Source: an uncultured Myxococcaceae bacterium
Lineage (GTDB): Bacteria > Myxococcota_A > Polyangia > Polyangiales > Ga0077539
NCBI GenBank assembly: GCA_945952225.1
Contig: CAMFHP010000096.1
Coordinates: 1-34,919, forward strand
Length of the DNA stretch: 34,919 nt
Reading direction: 5' to 3'
In this document: piece by piece, positions 13,667 through 22,716 of the stretch
Layout of the letters: the number at the start of each line of letters is the position of its first letter
Position numbering within the stretch: position 1 is the first letter of the stretch
The notes under the pieces: generated by a model
Database searches by the model: none
What the model saw: the letters and a program-made list of their open reading frames with translations, nothing else
What the model was told of the DNA's origin: nothing
Program-made: the position numbers and the translations under genes

Positions 13667-16330
13667 ATGAGCGAGCAGGACGCGCCCTACCTCGAAGCCC
13701 TCGCGCAGGAGCCCGTTTCCACAGACGAGCGCGCCTACGTCGAACCCGCGTACCTCGAAGTCGCACGCCCATCGATGGCGCCCGAAGAGCCTGCGGAGCC
13801 CGACGCGCCCGTCGCTCGAAAGCGCAAGGTGCGTGCGTCGGAGCGGCGCCGCGGGGAGCCCGACGCCGCGTGGATCGCGGTGATGGCCTCGCTGGTGGGC
13901 GAGCGTCCGTTGCTGCTCGCGCTGTGGCCGGATGCGAGCGTCGCGGAGCTGTTGCGGGATCCGCCAGCGACGGCGCGTGTGCGTGAGCGGGCCGACGAGG
14001 CGGTGCGGGCGCTCGATGCGATCGCGCGCAGTGATGCCTCCGCACGCGCGCGGGCTGAGGTCGCGCACCACGCGCTGCAGGCGCGACTCGTGAAGCTGCC
14101 AGCGGGCGATGGGCTCGGAGCGGGCGCGTGCGATGAGCTCCGCGCGTTCGCGCGGCGTGAGTTCCTATCGGCACTGGCCGTGCTCGGAGCAGGTGCGAAG
14201 GCGCTGCGTGCGGACGATCTGCGCCGCGTCGATGTGCTGGCGCGCGAGCGAGGTCTGTCGGCCGAGGAAGCGCGGGCGATGGCCCACGACGAGGGCTTCA
14301 CATGGCACGAGGAGGCCTCTGCGTGGACGCCGCTGGATGCGATGCCCGGTGCGCCGCAAGGCCCCGAGGCCGCCGCATCCGCGGTGCTGCAACATCCCCT
14401 GCCCGCGTTGCGCGCACTGCGTGGCGGCGTGCTGGAGCGTTGGCTCGTCGCGAACCGCGCCCACGACGAGATGCTCGGTGCGCTCGCCGAGGCGCGACGG
14501 CTGTTGGAGCGCAACGCCCGCGAGGGGCTCGTCGTGCACAGCGTCTCGTGGGCCCTCGGCGGACGAACGCTCCGGGCCTCCGCGGTCGCATCGATCGACA
14601 CGCCTGCACAGATCGCGACGCTCCTCCGCGATCGAACGCTGAGCACGGAGGTGCTCACCGCGCTCGCGCAGGAGGGCACCCTCGCGGCGTGGCTTCGATT
14701 GCATGGGCACGGCTCCGCGGCGGCGGCGTCGGAGCTCGTGGCGCAGGGAGTTCCGTCGGGACTTCGGCGGCTCGGATGGACGCTGGGACAACCGTTCTGG
14801 CTGCGCGACCGATCGTTCACCGACCCTGCGGCGCTCGCGCGTGACGTGAGCCGCTCGAAGGACCTGCAGGGTGTGCTGGTCGAGAGCTATGCGTCGGGTG
14901 ACCTGCTCGCGTGGTTTGAGTCCCTGCCAAAGGCGGCGCGGCCCGAGGAGGCGATCGACGCGTTTCGACGCGGCAGCGCGCGGCCCGACGACACCCTTCC
15001 CCTGTGGCGTTGGGTGTTTCGAACAGCGCAGATGCGCACGCTGAACGTGCCGAGCGGACGCGGACGGATGATCCCGCTGACTGCGCTCGACGCGCTGCAC
15101 GTGACCCATCAGGTCGCCGATCTGTGGGACGGGTTGAAGTTCGCGCTTCGCACGGGAGAGCTCCACGGATGGCTCTCCGTGCACGGCTTCGAGAGCGCGC
15201 TCGATCTTCCGCGTCCGCCTGCGAACGAAGACGTCGAACTCAACGCGCTGCTCTGGGAGCTCGGGCACCGCGGCCTCGTGCTGGAGTGGGGGGAACGCGA
15301 CTTCGCCGTGAACGCGCCCTCGGACCTCGTGCGCGCCTACCTCGACGATTGGGCGCAGTTGGAAACGCAGGTGCGACGCGGCTACGTGCTCGCGTGGCTC
15401 GACCGCTTTCACGGCGATGCCACGGTGGTCGGTCGCGTGCGCATCACGGACGTGTCGGCGGCCTTTCGCGCGGAGATTCCGCGTCTGCCCTCGGGCTTCG
15501 TGTCGCTCAAGCTGGCGCTGCTCTGTGGTCTGCGGGTGTTGCCCCTCGACCCGACGCGACCGGGCGATGCCGAGTCGTGCCGCGGCTACGTCGGCATCGT
15601 GAACGGCCCCACGACCGCAACCGCGTGGGAGCCGCTCCGCGAGCACTTCGCCCACGGCTCCGCGCAGCTCTGGCTCGCGCGGCTTCCCGACGTCGGTCCG
15701 CGGCGAGGTCCGACCCTCGCGCAGAGCGCGTTCCTCGACGTTCCCATCGACGCGCTGGACGGCGATGGCACGGCCAGCACGCCCCCCGCCGCCCCGTCGC
15801 GTGGGCGCTCCAGAAAGCGCAACGCCGCGCCCGCCCAACGGCCCGTCGACGCGACCATGGCCCGCATTGCGAAGACCCTCGGTGAGCCCCAGCCCTCGCC
15901 GGTCCTCGTCGCCGAACGCGCTGCCAGCGCAACCGCCTCCAGCGCTCCCGCGCAGCTCTCGGCGACCTCGTCGACCCCGCCCGCGTCGGCAGCGACGGAC
16001 CTCGCGCGCGTACTTCCGACACCGCCGCTCGTGCGTCACACGCCCCAGGTGCCGCCCATCGTCGACGCGGAGATCGTGGAGGACGACCCGCCGCGCCCGC
16101 TGCGCCTGGCACCGCCCGCACTGCATCGCTGGCCCTCGCAAACGCGACCCGCCGACGCTGCGCAGGGTCCGATGACAGGTCCTCTGCCGGAGCGGTTCTC
16201 GCGCGCGTGGCTCACCGACCCGCGCGTGCCGCCGACCACCCGCGTCGCACGCGCCCTCGGAGTAGCAGCGATGTGGTTGGTGCTGTCCGTGGTGTGGGTC
16301 GCCGTCGCGCTCGCGGGCGGGAGCTCGTAA
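13667..16330 (+). CDS. Large protein with L-x-x-W-L repeats and C-terminal membrane anchor
   Basis: The 887-residue protein starts at ATG 13667, preceded by a GGGAG at 13656-13660. I recognise no named family. The N-terminus is acidic, then basic (ARKRKVRASERRR). The middle has five spaced motifs with an L/Y-x-x-W-L/F core: VLERWLVANR, LAAWLRLHGHG, LLAWFESLPK, LHGWLSVHGFE and VLAWLDRFHGD. This pattern suggests a repeated helical module. From about 700 to 830 it is a Pro/Ser/Ala-rich linker, and it ends in one hydrophobic segment (VAAMWLVLSVVWVAVALAGG) followed by three residues, a tail-anchor arrangement that leaves the bulk in the cytoplasm. It probably works with the zinc-finger membrane protein encoded just upstream. 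Confidence 0.75.
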   Translation: MSEQDAPYLEALAQEPVSTDERAYVEPAYLEVARPSMAPEEPAEPDAPVARKRKVRASERRRGEPDAAWIAVMASLVGERPLLLALWPDASVAELLRDPPATARVRERADEAVRALDAIARSDASARARAEVAHHALQARLVKLPAGDGLGAGACDELRAFARREFLSALAVLGAGAKALRADDLRRVDVLARERGLSAEEARAMAHDEGFTWHEEASAWTPLDAMPGAPQGPEAAASAVLQHPLPALRALRGGVLERWLVANRAHDEMLGALAEARRLLERNAREGLVVHSVSWALGGRTLRASAVASIDTPAQIATLLRDRTLSTEVLTALAQEGTLAAWLRLHGHGSAAAASELVAQGVPSGLRRLGWTLGQPFWLRDRSFTDPAALARDVSRSKDLQGVLVESYASGDLLAWFESLPKAARPEEAIDAFRRGSARPDDTLPLWRWVFRTAQMRTLNVPSGRGRMIPLTALDALHVTHQVADLWDGLKFALRTGELHGWLSVHGFESALDLPRPPANEDVELNALLWELGHRGLVLEWGERDFAVNAPSDLVRAYLDDWAQLETQVRRGYVLAWLDRFHGDATVVGRVRITDVSAAFRAEIPRLPSGFVSLKLALLCGLRVLPLDPTRPGDAESCRGYVGIVNGPTTATAWEPLREHFAHGSAQLWLARLPDVGPRRGPTLAQSAFLDVPIDALDGDGTASTPPAAPSRGRSRKRNAAPAQRPVDATMARIAKTLGEPQPSPVLVAERAASATASSAPAQLSATSSTPPASAATDLARVLPTPPLVRHTPQVPPIVDAEIVEDDPPRPLRLAPPALHRWPSQTRPADAAQGPMTGPLPERFSRAWLTDPRVPPTTRVARALGVAAMWLVLSVVWVAVALAGGSS

Positions 16331-16342
16331 CGCGCAGTCGGC

Positions 16343-17629
16343 CTACGGCTCCGCCGCGACCTTCTCCACCGTGCGCTCCACGAGGCGGAGGAACGCGCGG
16401 ATCGACTTGTCGAGGTGCGGGATCGGCGTGTCCTCGAAGCGCGTGTGCGAGATGCCCGGCGACGACTGCGCGAAGATCATCACCGTGGGCATCAGCGGCA
16501 CCATCTCCGCCGCGTCGTGGAGCGGCCCCGACGGCAGCAGCGGCGCCGAGCCCGCCGCCTCGCGCACGCACTCCGTCGTGAGCGCGAGGAGCGACTCGTC
16601 GAAGTGGCGCGGCGCGATCGAGAGCAGCGGGCTCCACGACACGCGGCACCCGTTGGCCTTCGCGGCCTTCGCGGCGGCGCGCACGGCGGCCTTCTGCATC
16701 TTCGCGAGCACGTCGGCGTCGAAGGCGCGCAGGTCGAGGGAGATCTCCGTCGCGCCCGACACCGCGGTGACAAATCCGGGCTCGACCTTCACCACGCCGC
16801 ACGTGGCCACCACGCGCGTTCGCGGCGTGCGTCCCGAGTGCTTCTTCGCGATCTCGCGGCACGCCAGCGCGAACTCCGCCGCCGCGAGGAACGCGTCTTT
16901 TCGCAGCGGAATCGGCGTGGCCCCCGCGTGCACGGCCTGGCCCTCGAAGCGCACCATGTTGCGCTCGACGCCCATCGTGCCGAGCACCACGCCCACGGGC
17001 TTCTTCATCGCTTCGAGCACCGGGCCCTGCTCGATGTGAAGCTCCAGGTAGGCGCGGGGGTCGCGCGACATCATCCACGGGTGCGCGTCGACCATGCGCG
17101 CGAGCTCGATGCCGTTCTCGCGGAGCGCGTCGGGGAGCTTCACGCCCGCGCGGTCGACGAGGTGCGCGAGCTCCTTCTCGGGGTCGAGCGTGCCCGCCGA
17201 GGCCGCCGATCCCTGGAGGCTCCTGCCGTAGCGCGCACCCTCTTCATCGGCCCAGTCGACCAGGTGGAGCGTCACGGGTGGCGTGCCCGCCGCCGCGTGC
17301 CGACGCAGCGCCTCGATGCCCGCGACGACCCCGAGCACACCATCGAGCCATCCTCCGCCGGGCACCGAATCGATGTGGCTCCCGAACACCACGCTCTTCT
17401 TCGAAGCGCCGGGGAGCGTGACCCAGTTGTTGCCCGCGGGGTCGGTCTGCACGTCGAGCCCGAGGTCGCGCTTCACGGTCTCGGCGAACCACGCGCGCGC
17501 CTCGCGCCACACGGGGCCCCACGCCACGCGCTGCGCGCCGCGCTCGTTGGAGGTGCGCGCCGCGAGCGCGCGAAGGTCGGCAATCACGCGCTCGGACGCG
17601 GGTTCAGGGAGGCTCGTGCGGTGGGTCAT
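16343..17629 (-). CDS. M20-family amidohydrolase (N-carbamoyl-amino-acid hydrolase/allantoate amidohydrolase type)
   Basis: The 428-residue cytoplasmic enzyme starts at ATG 17629 after GAGGAG about 8 bases upstream. Expected di-zinc ligands are visible: His85 in GSHIDSVPGGG, Asp96 in GWLDGVLG, the Glu pair 129-130 in DEEG, His198 in ELHIEQG and His371 in SGPLHDAAEM. The HIEQG block is diagnostic of the hydantoinase/carbamoylase branch of M20. These enzymes hydrolyse N-carbamoyl amino acids, ureidoglycine or allantoate; which of these it uses cannot be read from the sequence. It follows the patatin gene by 83 bases on the same strand and has no purine or hydantoin genes around it. Confidence 0.9.
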   Translation of the reverse strand: MTHRTSLPEPASERVIADLRALAARTSNERGAQRVAWGPVWREARAWFAETVKRDLGLDVQTDPAGNNWVTLPGASKKSVVFGSHIDSVPGGGWLDGVLGVVAGIEALRRHAAAGTPPVTLHLVDWADEEGARYGRSLQGSAASAGTLDPEKELAHLVDRAGVKLPDALRENGIELARMVDAHPWMMSRDPRAYLELHIEQGPVLEAMKKPVGVVLGTMGVERNMVRFEGQAVHAGATPIPLRKDAFLAAAEFALACREIAKKHSGRTPRTRVVATCGVVKVEPGFVTAVSGATEISLDLRAFDADVLAKMQKAAVRAAAKAAKANGCRVSWSPLLSIAPRHFDESLLALTTECVREAAGSAPLLPSGPLHDAAEMVPLMPTVMIFAQSSPGISHTRFEDTPIPHLDKSIRAFLRLVERTVEKVAAEP

Positions 17630-17712
17630 CGGGGCGGCTCCTCGCGGTGCGCCATGGGGCGCGGACCGGCGACGCTATCGCACGCGCGACGCACCACGAA
17701 AGCACCTCGGCG

Positions 17713-19938
17713 CTACGTCGCCCGCGGCCCCCAGCGAAAGGCCCGCAGGGGATCGAGGGCGTGCGCATACCCGAGGGCCTCGATCTCGTTCATCGCGGTG
17801 AGTTCGACGGTGCCGAAGCGCTCGACGGGCGGGCGGAGAAAGAGCTCGGCGTCGGCCGCCACGGCCTCGGTGCGCCGCGCCACGCCGAACGAGACCGCGC
17901 GCATGAAGAGCTCGGGGAGCGATGGGGTCTCGGGCCCGCGACGACGGAGCCTTCGCCACAGCGCCGCCCACGACACGGGATACCGCGGCTCGGGAAAGGC
18001 CAGCCTGCGCTCGGTGCTCACGTCGACGGCGATCATCGGCCCGCGGCTCCGCGCGCGCATCGCCTCGCCGGGGAGCATGTCGGTGGTGCCTCCGTCGACG
18101 TGGAGGCGTCCGTCGCGCACCTGCGGCGGGAGCACGCCCGGGAGCGCCGTGCTCGCGAGCACCGCCGACGCCACGGGGCCGCGCGTGTGCACCACGTCCT
18201 GGAACATCGAGATGTCGCAGGAGTTGCAGAAATACGGGATCCAGAGGTCTTCGATGCGCACGTCGCCGAAGAGCTCGTGGGCCGCACGCTCCACCCGTCG
18301 ACCGCGCAGCACCGAGGTCACGGGCAGCGCGTAGTCGCCGAAGGGTCTGCGTCGCGCGAGGAGCCGCAGCCGGTCGAGCATCTCCGCGGGTGTAAGCCCC
18401 ATCGCGACGAGCGCGCCCACGAGCGCGCCGATGCTCGTTCCGCCCACCGCGTCGACGGGCACACCGACCTCGCGCATCGCACGCAGCACCCCCACGTGCG
18501 CGATGCCCCGCGCGCCGCCCGCGCCGAGCACCAGCGACACGGCCTCGCCGGCGAGCGTGCGCGCGATGCGGGCCATGGCCTCGTCGTCGCCGTCGCGAAG
18601 GTGCAGGTGACGGTCGACGTGGCGCGCGTCGAGCCACGCGGCGGTGTCACGCGGGAGCGCCGTCGACGCCGCGTGACGGAGCACCAGCGTGCGGCGCGCG
18701 TGACGGGTGTTACGCGCGTCGTCGAAGAGGATCCCCTCCTGCTGCGAGGTGCGGCACTCCCCCGACGCGTCGGCGACGAGCACCACCTCGTCGGCCTCGC
18801 GCACCACGCGGTGCGACCACGACGACGCGATGGGGTCGGCTTCGAGCACGACGAAGCGCGCGCCGCTCGCACGCTCCTCGACCCAGCTCGAAAAGCGGAT
18901 CCACGCGGGGTGATCCTTGGGGAGCGACGACATGAACGCGAGCGTCGAGCGGTCGTCGACGGCGGGCGCCTTGAGGTGCAGCGTGGGTCCGTAGGCCGAG
19001 AGCTGCGCGACCAGCGCGGCGGTGAACCGCGTCACGTCGACCTGCGGCCGCTGGGGCACCACGGTGATGTGCGTGCGCGCCGTCGGCGTCGGCGACTCGT
19101 GACTGCGACGGAGCCCACGTCGCACGGCGTTGCGCGCGATGCCGAGGGCCACGCGCGGGTTGCGCTCGGCGAGGGCTTCGAGGTCCGCCGCGCGGAGGCT
19201 CATGAGCTCCGAGTCGCGCAGCGCGTGGAGCGTCGCCGTGCGCGTCGCGCCCCCGAGGATCGCCGCCTCGCCCGCGCTCTCGCCGCGTCCCACTTCGCCG
19301 AGCACGCGTTCCTCGCCCTGCGCGCCTTCGGCCACCACCTGCAATCGCCCGCTCGCGACGACGTACCACCCGTCGGCCACATCACCCTGTCGAAAGAGCG
19401 TGGCGCCCCGACGCAGCGTCACCCACGTCGCGCGGGCCTCGATCTCGTCGAGGGTCTCCGCATCGAGCGCGCCCAACACCCCCGGCAACACGTCGCGAAG
19501 GAGCGCCCGCCGAAGCACCGTGCGCGACAGCTCGGCGAGCGCCGCGGCGAGCCCTCCGTCCGCCTCCTCGGCGGCTTCGAGCGCGGCGTGCGGAACGCGC
19601 AGCACCCACGCATCGCGCACGGCCTCGACCCGCACCGCGGCGAGCCCGTGCACCACCGCGCGGCTCATGCCCACGAGGGCTCCGCGCGTGACCTCACCGC
19701 GGGGCACGAGGCGCCCGCCCACACGGTCGAACACACGGAGCGTTCCGCCGCCCACCACGAGGGCCACGTCGCTCGCGCGTTCGAGGAGCACCTCGTCGGC
19801 CTTCGCGTCGACGCGGGCGCTCACGGAGGCGAGGGCTTCGAGCGTGCGGGGCATCGCGGCGGCGAAGCCGGGCACGTCGCGCAGGGTTTCGAGGGCCTCG
19901 GCGAAGCGCGCGGGGTCGGGTGGCGTCGACGAGGTCAT
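17713..19938 (-). CDS. Patatin-like phospholipase with cyclic-nucleotide-binding-type domain (NTE family)
   Basis: The 741-residue protein starts at ATG 19938, whose ATGA overlaps the stop of the phospholipase D-like gene. Residues about 30-140 look like a degenerate cNMP-binding domain, and 150-280 a clear one (TLFRQGDVADGWYVVASGRL, then GEAAILGGATRTATLHA). A linker domain (HITVVPQRPQVDVTRF onward) is shared with neuropathy-target-esterase homologues. The patatin domain has LGAGGARGIAHVGVL (oxyanion hole), nucleophile Ser502 in GGTSIGAL and Asp615 in HVDGGTTD, so the Ser-Asp dyad is complete. Related enzymes hydrolyse lysophospholipids at the membrane and may be controlled by ligand binding to the cNMP domain. 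The frame is open upstream to 20427, but that part is antisense overlap with the phospholipase D gene. Confidence 0.92.
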   Translation of the reverse strand: MTSSTPPDPARFAEALETLRDVPGFAAAMPRTLEALASVSARVDAKADEVLLERASDVALVVGGGTLRVFDRVGGRLVPRGEVTRGALVGMSRAVVHGLAAVRVEAVRDAWVLRVPHAALEAAEEADGGLAAALAELSRTVLRRALLRDVLPGVLGALDAETLDEIEARATWVTLRRGATLFRQGDVADGWYVVASGRLQVVAEGAQGEERVLGEVGRGESAGEAAILGGATRTATLHALRDSELMSLRAADLEALAERNPRVALGIARNAVRRGLRRSHESPTPTARTHITVVPQRPQVDVTRFTAALVAQLSAYGPTLHLKAPAVDDRSTLAFMSSLPKDHPAWIRFSSWVEERASGARFVVLEADPIASSWSHRVVREADEVVLVADASGECRTSQQEGILFDDARNTRHARRTLVLRHAASTALPRDTAAWLDARHVDRHLHLRDGDDEAMARIARTLAGEAVSLVLGAGGARGIAHVGVLRAMREVGVPVDAVGGTSIGALVGALVAMGLTPAEMLDRLRLLARRRPFGDYALPVTSVLRGRRVERAAHELFGDVRIEDLWIPYFCNSCDISMFQDVVHTRGPVASAVLASTALPGVLPPQVRDGRLHVDGGTTDMLPGEAMRARSRGPMIAVDVSTERRLAFPEPRYPVSWAALWRRLRRRGPETPSLPELFMRAVSFGVARRTEAVAADAELFLRPPVERFGTVELTAMNEIEALGYAHALDPLRAFRWGPRAT

Positions 19939-21257
19939 TGCGAGTCGCGCAGCAGCGCGTCGATGGCGCGGCCGAGGGTCTGCGAGGCGGCGAAGCGCGC
20001 GAGGGCCGCTCGGTCGGTGGCGCGTTCGGCGTCGGCGAGACCCGCTTCGAACCACGCGGTGAGCGCCGCGCCGAGTTCGTCGCTCCGCGCCTGCACGTTG
20101 CTCTCGGTGCAGTGCCGCGGTGAGTAGTAGTCGAGGTTGGTGCTCCCGAGGCTCACCCACTCGCCATCGGCGACGAAGTACTTGCAGTGCAGCGTGCGGC
20201 CGCGGCCGCGGCGGAGATGGAGCTCGGCGCCCGCGTCGAGGAGCGGCCCGAAGCCCGTGTAGAGACGGTGATTCGCGTAGTCGAGGTCGTTGCTCTCGGC
20301 GGAGTTGGTGAGCAGCCGCACGCGCACGCCGCGGGCCGTCGCCGACGCGATGGCGCGCACGAGCGCGTCGTGGGCGAAGAGGTACGCGTTCTCGATGTCG
20401 ACGGTGCGCCGCGCGGCCCCGAGGCACTGGAGCAGGTACACGAAGGTTCCGTGCGAGGCGATGTCGGCGGGGGTCGTGGCGTGCACGAGGGCGGCGGGCG
20501 CCGCGGGGTCGAAGGCGGGCTCGGGGCGCCCCTCGAAGGTGCGTTCGAAGAGCGCGGCGGCGGTGCGCGCCGAGGGCCCGTGCACGTGGAGCTCGACGTC
20601 GCGCCAGGCGCTTCCGGCGTAGTGGTCGGCGAGGTTGCGTCCGCCCATCACGAGGTGCGCTCCGTCGACGAGGAGCAGCTTGCGATGGTTGGCATCGTAG
20701 GGCCGCGCCGCGTCGTGCCAGAGGCGCACCTCAACGCCGCCCGCGCGGAGGTCTTCGATGCGATCGAGCGCACCGAGCCCTTCGAGCTGCTTCTTGCGCA
20801 CGATGGCGCCGTCGGCCACGAGCCGCACGCGCACGCCACGCTTCGCCGCGGCGACGAGCTCGGACACCACGGCGCGTCCGGTGTCGTCGCCCTGGAGGTA
20901 GTACGTCGCCACGTCGAGGGTGCGCGCGGCCGCCGCGTGGAGGCGCGTGCGGAGCGCGAAGGCCTCGGCGTTGTCGGTCACGAGGGTCACGCGGTCGGCG
21001 GGGTCGAAGCGCCCTGCGCGCCACGGGTCGACGCCGTGCGAGCCTGCGTGCTGCTCCCACGCGCGCGAGACCTCGGCCCACGGAGGCGAGCGCCGTCGGA
21101 GGTGCCACAGCGCGCCGAGTGTGGCGAGGCTCAGGAGCTGCGCGTTGCCGCGGATCTCGCCGTCGGAGAGCGACGCCGCGGGCGCGACGCCCATGCGCTT
21201 CATCGCGCGCAGCGGGAGGTGGATCGCGGTCGCGACGGCGTCGACGAGGTCGGTCAT
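19935..21257 (-). CDS. Phospholipase D-family protein (cardiolipin-synthase-like)
   Basis: The 440-residue protein starts at ATG 21257 with GGAG seven bases upstream. Both HKD motifs are intact: H191-x-K193-x4-D198 in NHRKLLLVDG and H357-x-K359-x4-D364 in LHCKYFVADG, each followed by the usual G-x2-N (MGGRN, LGSTN). The protein lacks the two N-terminal membrane helices typical of ClsA and resembles shorter ClsB-like enzymes. It probably transfers or hydrolyses phosphatidyl groups at the inner membrane, making cardiolipin or turning over phosphatidylglycerol. Its stop overlaps the patatin start, and a cyclopropane-synthase-like gene lies 36 bases upstream, consistent with a lipid-remodelling operon. 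Confidence 0.9.
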   Translation of the reverse strand: MTDLVDAVATAIHLPLRAMKRMGVAPAASLSDGEIRGNAQLLSLATLGALWHLRRRSPPWAEVSRAWEQHAGSHGVDPWRAGRFDPADRVTLVTDNAEAFALRTRLHAAAARTLDVATYYLQGDDTGRAVVSELVAAAKRGVRVRLVADGAIVRKKQLEGLGALDRIEDLRAGGVEVRLWHDAARPYDANHRKLLLVDGAHLVMGGRNLADHYAGSAWRDVELHVHGPSARTAAALFERTFEGRPEPAFDPAAPAALVHATTPADIASHGTFVYLLQCLGAARRTVDIENAYLFAHDALVRAIASATARGVRVRLLTNSAESNDLDYANHRLYTGFGPLLDAGAELHLRRGRGRTLHCKYFVADGEWVSLGSTNLDYYSPRHCTESNVQARSDELGAALTAWFEAGLADAERATDRAALARFAASQTLGRAIDALLRDSQ

Positions 21258-21293
21258 CGGAGGGCTCCGCGGCGGAGGGAAGACGGCGCGTTT

Positions 21294-22523
21294 CTACACG
21301 CGGTGAAGCGGAAGGTCGCGACGGTAGTCGGGCGTGAAGAGCACCTGCCACACGGCGCCGTCGGAGGCCGACGCACCCGCCACGCAGAGCGCGAGGTAGT
21401 ACTCCCACATGCGCTGAAAGCGGCGGTCGTAGCGCTTCGGGTCGAGGGTCGGCTGCGCGGCGCGGTAGGCCGCGAGCCACGCGCGCGAGGTGGGGGCGTA
21501 GTGACGGCCGACGTTCTCGACGTCGGTGATGGCCATGCCCGCACGTTCGAGGCGGCGCGCGATCACGCTGAGCGGGTTCTGCGTCGAGCCCGGGAAGATG
21601 TACTTCTGAATGAACGGGTCGTGGTCGTTCGTGGGCGTGACGCAGCCGATGGTGTGCACGAGGCCCCAGCCGCGTCCGTGGAGCAGGCGCTGGTAGGTGC
21701 CGAAGAAATCGCCGTGCTCGCGGGGGTAGAGGTGCTCCAGCACGCCGCACGAGACGACCTTGTCGTAGCGGCCCTCGGCGGTGCGAAAGTCACCGAGGTC
21801 GACGCGCACGCGGTCTTCGAGTCCGAGCGCGCGGATGCGCTTCATCGCGAAGGCCGCGTGGTCGCGGCTGTTGGTGATGCCCCGACCCGTGATGCCGTAG
21901 CGCTGCGCCGCGTGGATGAGCAGCGAGCCGTAGCCGCACCCGAGGTCGAAGAGGCGCTCGCCGGGCGCCAGACGGAGCTTCTGGCACACGCGGTCGTACT
22001 TGTTCTCCTGAAGCTGCTGCGACGTGTCGTCGGGCGAGCGTTGATACCCGCACGTGTAGCCGCGCGTCGGGTCGAGAAAGGCCTCGTAGAGGTCGTCGCC
22101 CACGTCGTAGTGGGCCTGCACGTTGGCGCGCGTCCCGCGCACGAGCTGTTCGAGGCGCAGGGCCGCGGCGCGCGCGAGGGCCTTCGGGTTGCCGCGCACG
22201 GCCACGTCGACGCGGGCCCGCGCGAGCGCGGTGAGCAGGCCTTCGAGCGTGCCCGAGGTCATGTCCCAGCCGTCGTCCATGAAGGTCTCGGCGAGCCCCA
22301 GGTTGCCCTCGGCGAGCAGCCGCCGGAAGAAGTCGGGCGCGCGCACGGTGACCGCGTAGCGCTCGTCACCGCGGCCCACGGTGCGCGAGCCGCCGGGGTG
22401 GTCGAAGCGCACCTGCGCGTCGCCGAGGCAGCGGTCGAGGAGCGAGAGCAGGGTCGACGTGTCGTCGCCGAAATCGAGCAGCATCGGTGGGTTCGAGACC
22501 TCCCACCGGGGCGCGTACCGCAT
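21294..22523 (-). CDS. Cyclopropane-fatty-acid-synthase-family SAM methyltransferase
   Basis: The 409-residue protein starts at ATG 22523 (MRYAPRWEVS), with AAGGA in the right position. The longer frame from 22934 would run across the divergent promoter and into the next gene. Typical family blocks are visible: AHYDVGDDLYEAFLD (about 137-151), SAM motif I LFDLGCGYGSLL (about 191-202), CGVLEHL at the catalytic-glutamate position and a C-terminal helical part. It would methylenate or methylate unsaturated acyl chains of membrane phospholipids using S-adenosylmethionine. The sequence differs somewhat from classical CFA synthase (VLEHL rather than MFEHV), so a related methyl- or hydroxy-branching enzyme is possible. 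First gene of the minus-strand lipid run. Confidence 0.88.
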   Translation of the reverse strand: MRYAPRWEVSNPPMLLDFGDDTSTLLSLLDRCLGDAQVRFDHPGGSRTVGRGDERYAVTVRAPDFFRRLLAEGNLGLAETFMDDGWDMTSGTLEGLLTALARARVDVAVRGNPKALARAAALRLEQLVRGTRANVQAHYDVGDDLYEAFLDPTRGYTCGYQRSPDDTSQQLQENKYDRVCQKLRLAPGERLFDLGCGYGSLLIHAAQRYGITGRGITNSRDHAAFAMKRIRALGLEDRVRVDLGDFRTAEGRYDKVVSCGVLEHLYPREHGDFFGTYQRLLHGRGWGLVHTIGCVTPTNDHDPFIQKYIFPGSTQNPLSVIARRLERAGMAITDVENVGRHYAPTSRAWLAAYRAAQPTLDPKRYDRRFQRMWEYYLALCVAGASASDGAVWQVLFTPDYRRDLPLHRV

Positions 22524-22716
22524 CGGTCCTTCACGGGTCAACGACGCGCTGCCCGGCGCAAGACATTTCTCCCGTGCGTGCGCAATCCCCCCTCGTCGCT
22601 TTGGCAGCCCGTGCCCGCGCTCTGGCTGCCACAGCCGCCACACCTTCGTATTTTTCAAGAAACAGCGGCCCCCACAGGAAAGAAATCGGGACTCCGGTGT
22701 ATCGGTCGTCCCGCCC

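Noticed and set aside
16415-20127. Large plus-strand frames opposite the M20 and patatin genes
   Set aside because: Arg/His/Glu-rich shadows with no recognisable motif, whereas the minus strand carries intact catalytic motifs.
19939-20427. N-terminal extension of the patatin frame
   Set aside because: It overlaps the phospholipase D gene in another frame and has low-complexity Arg-rich sequence; the ATGA-coupled start at 19938 fits better.
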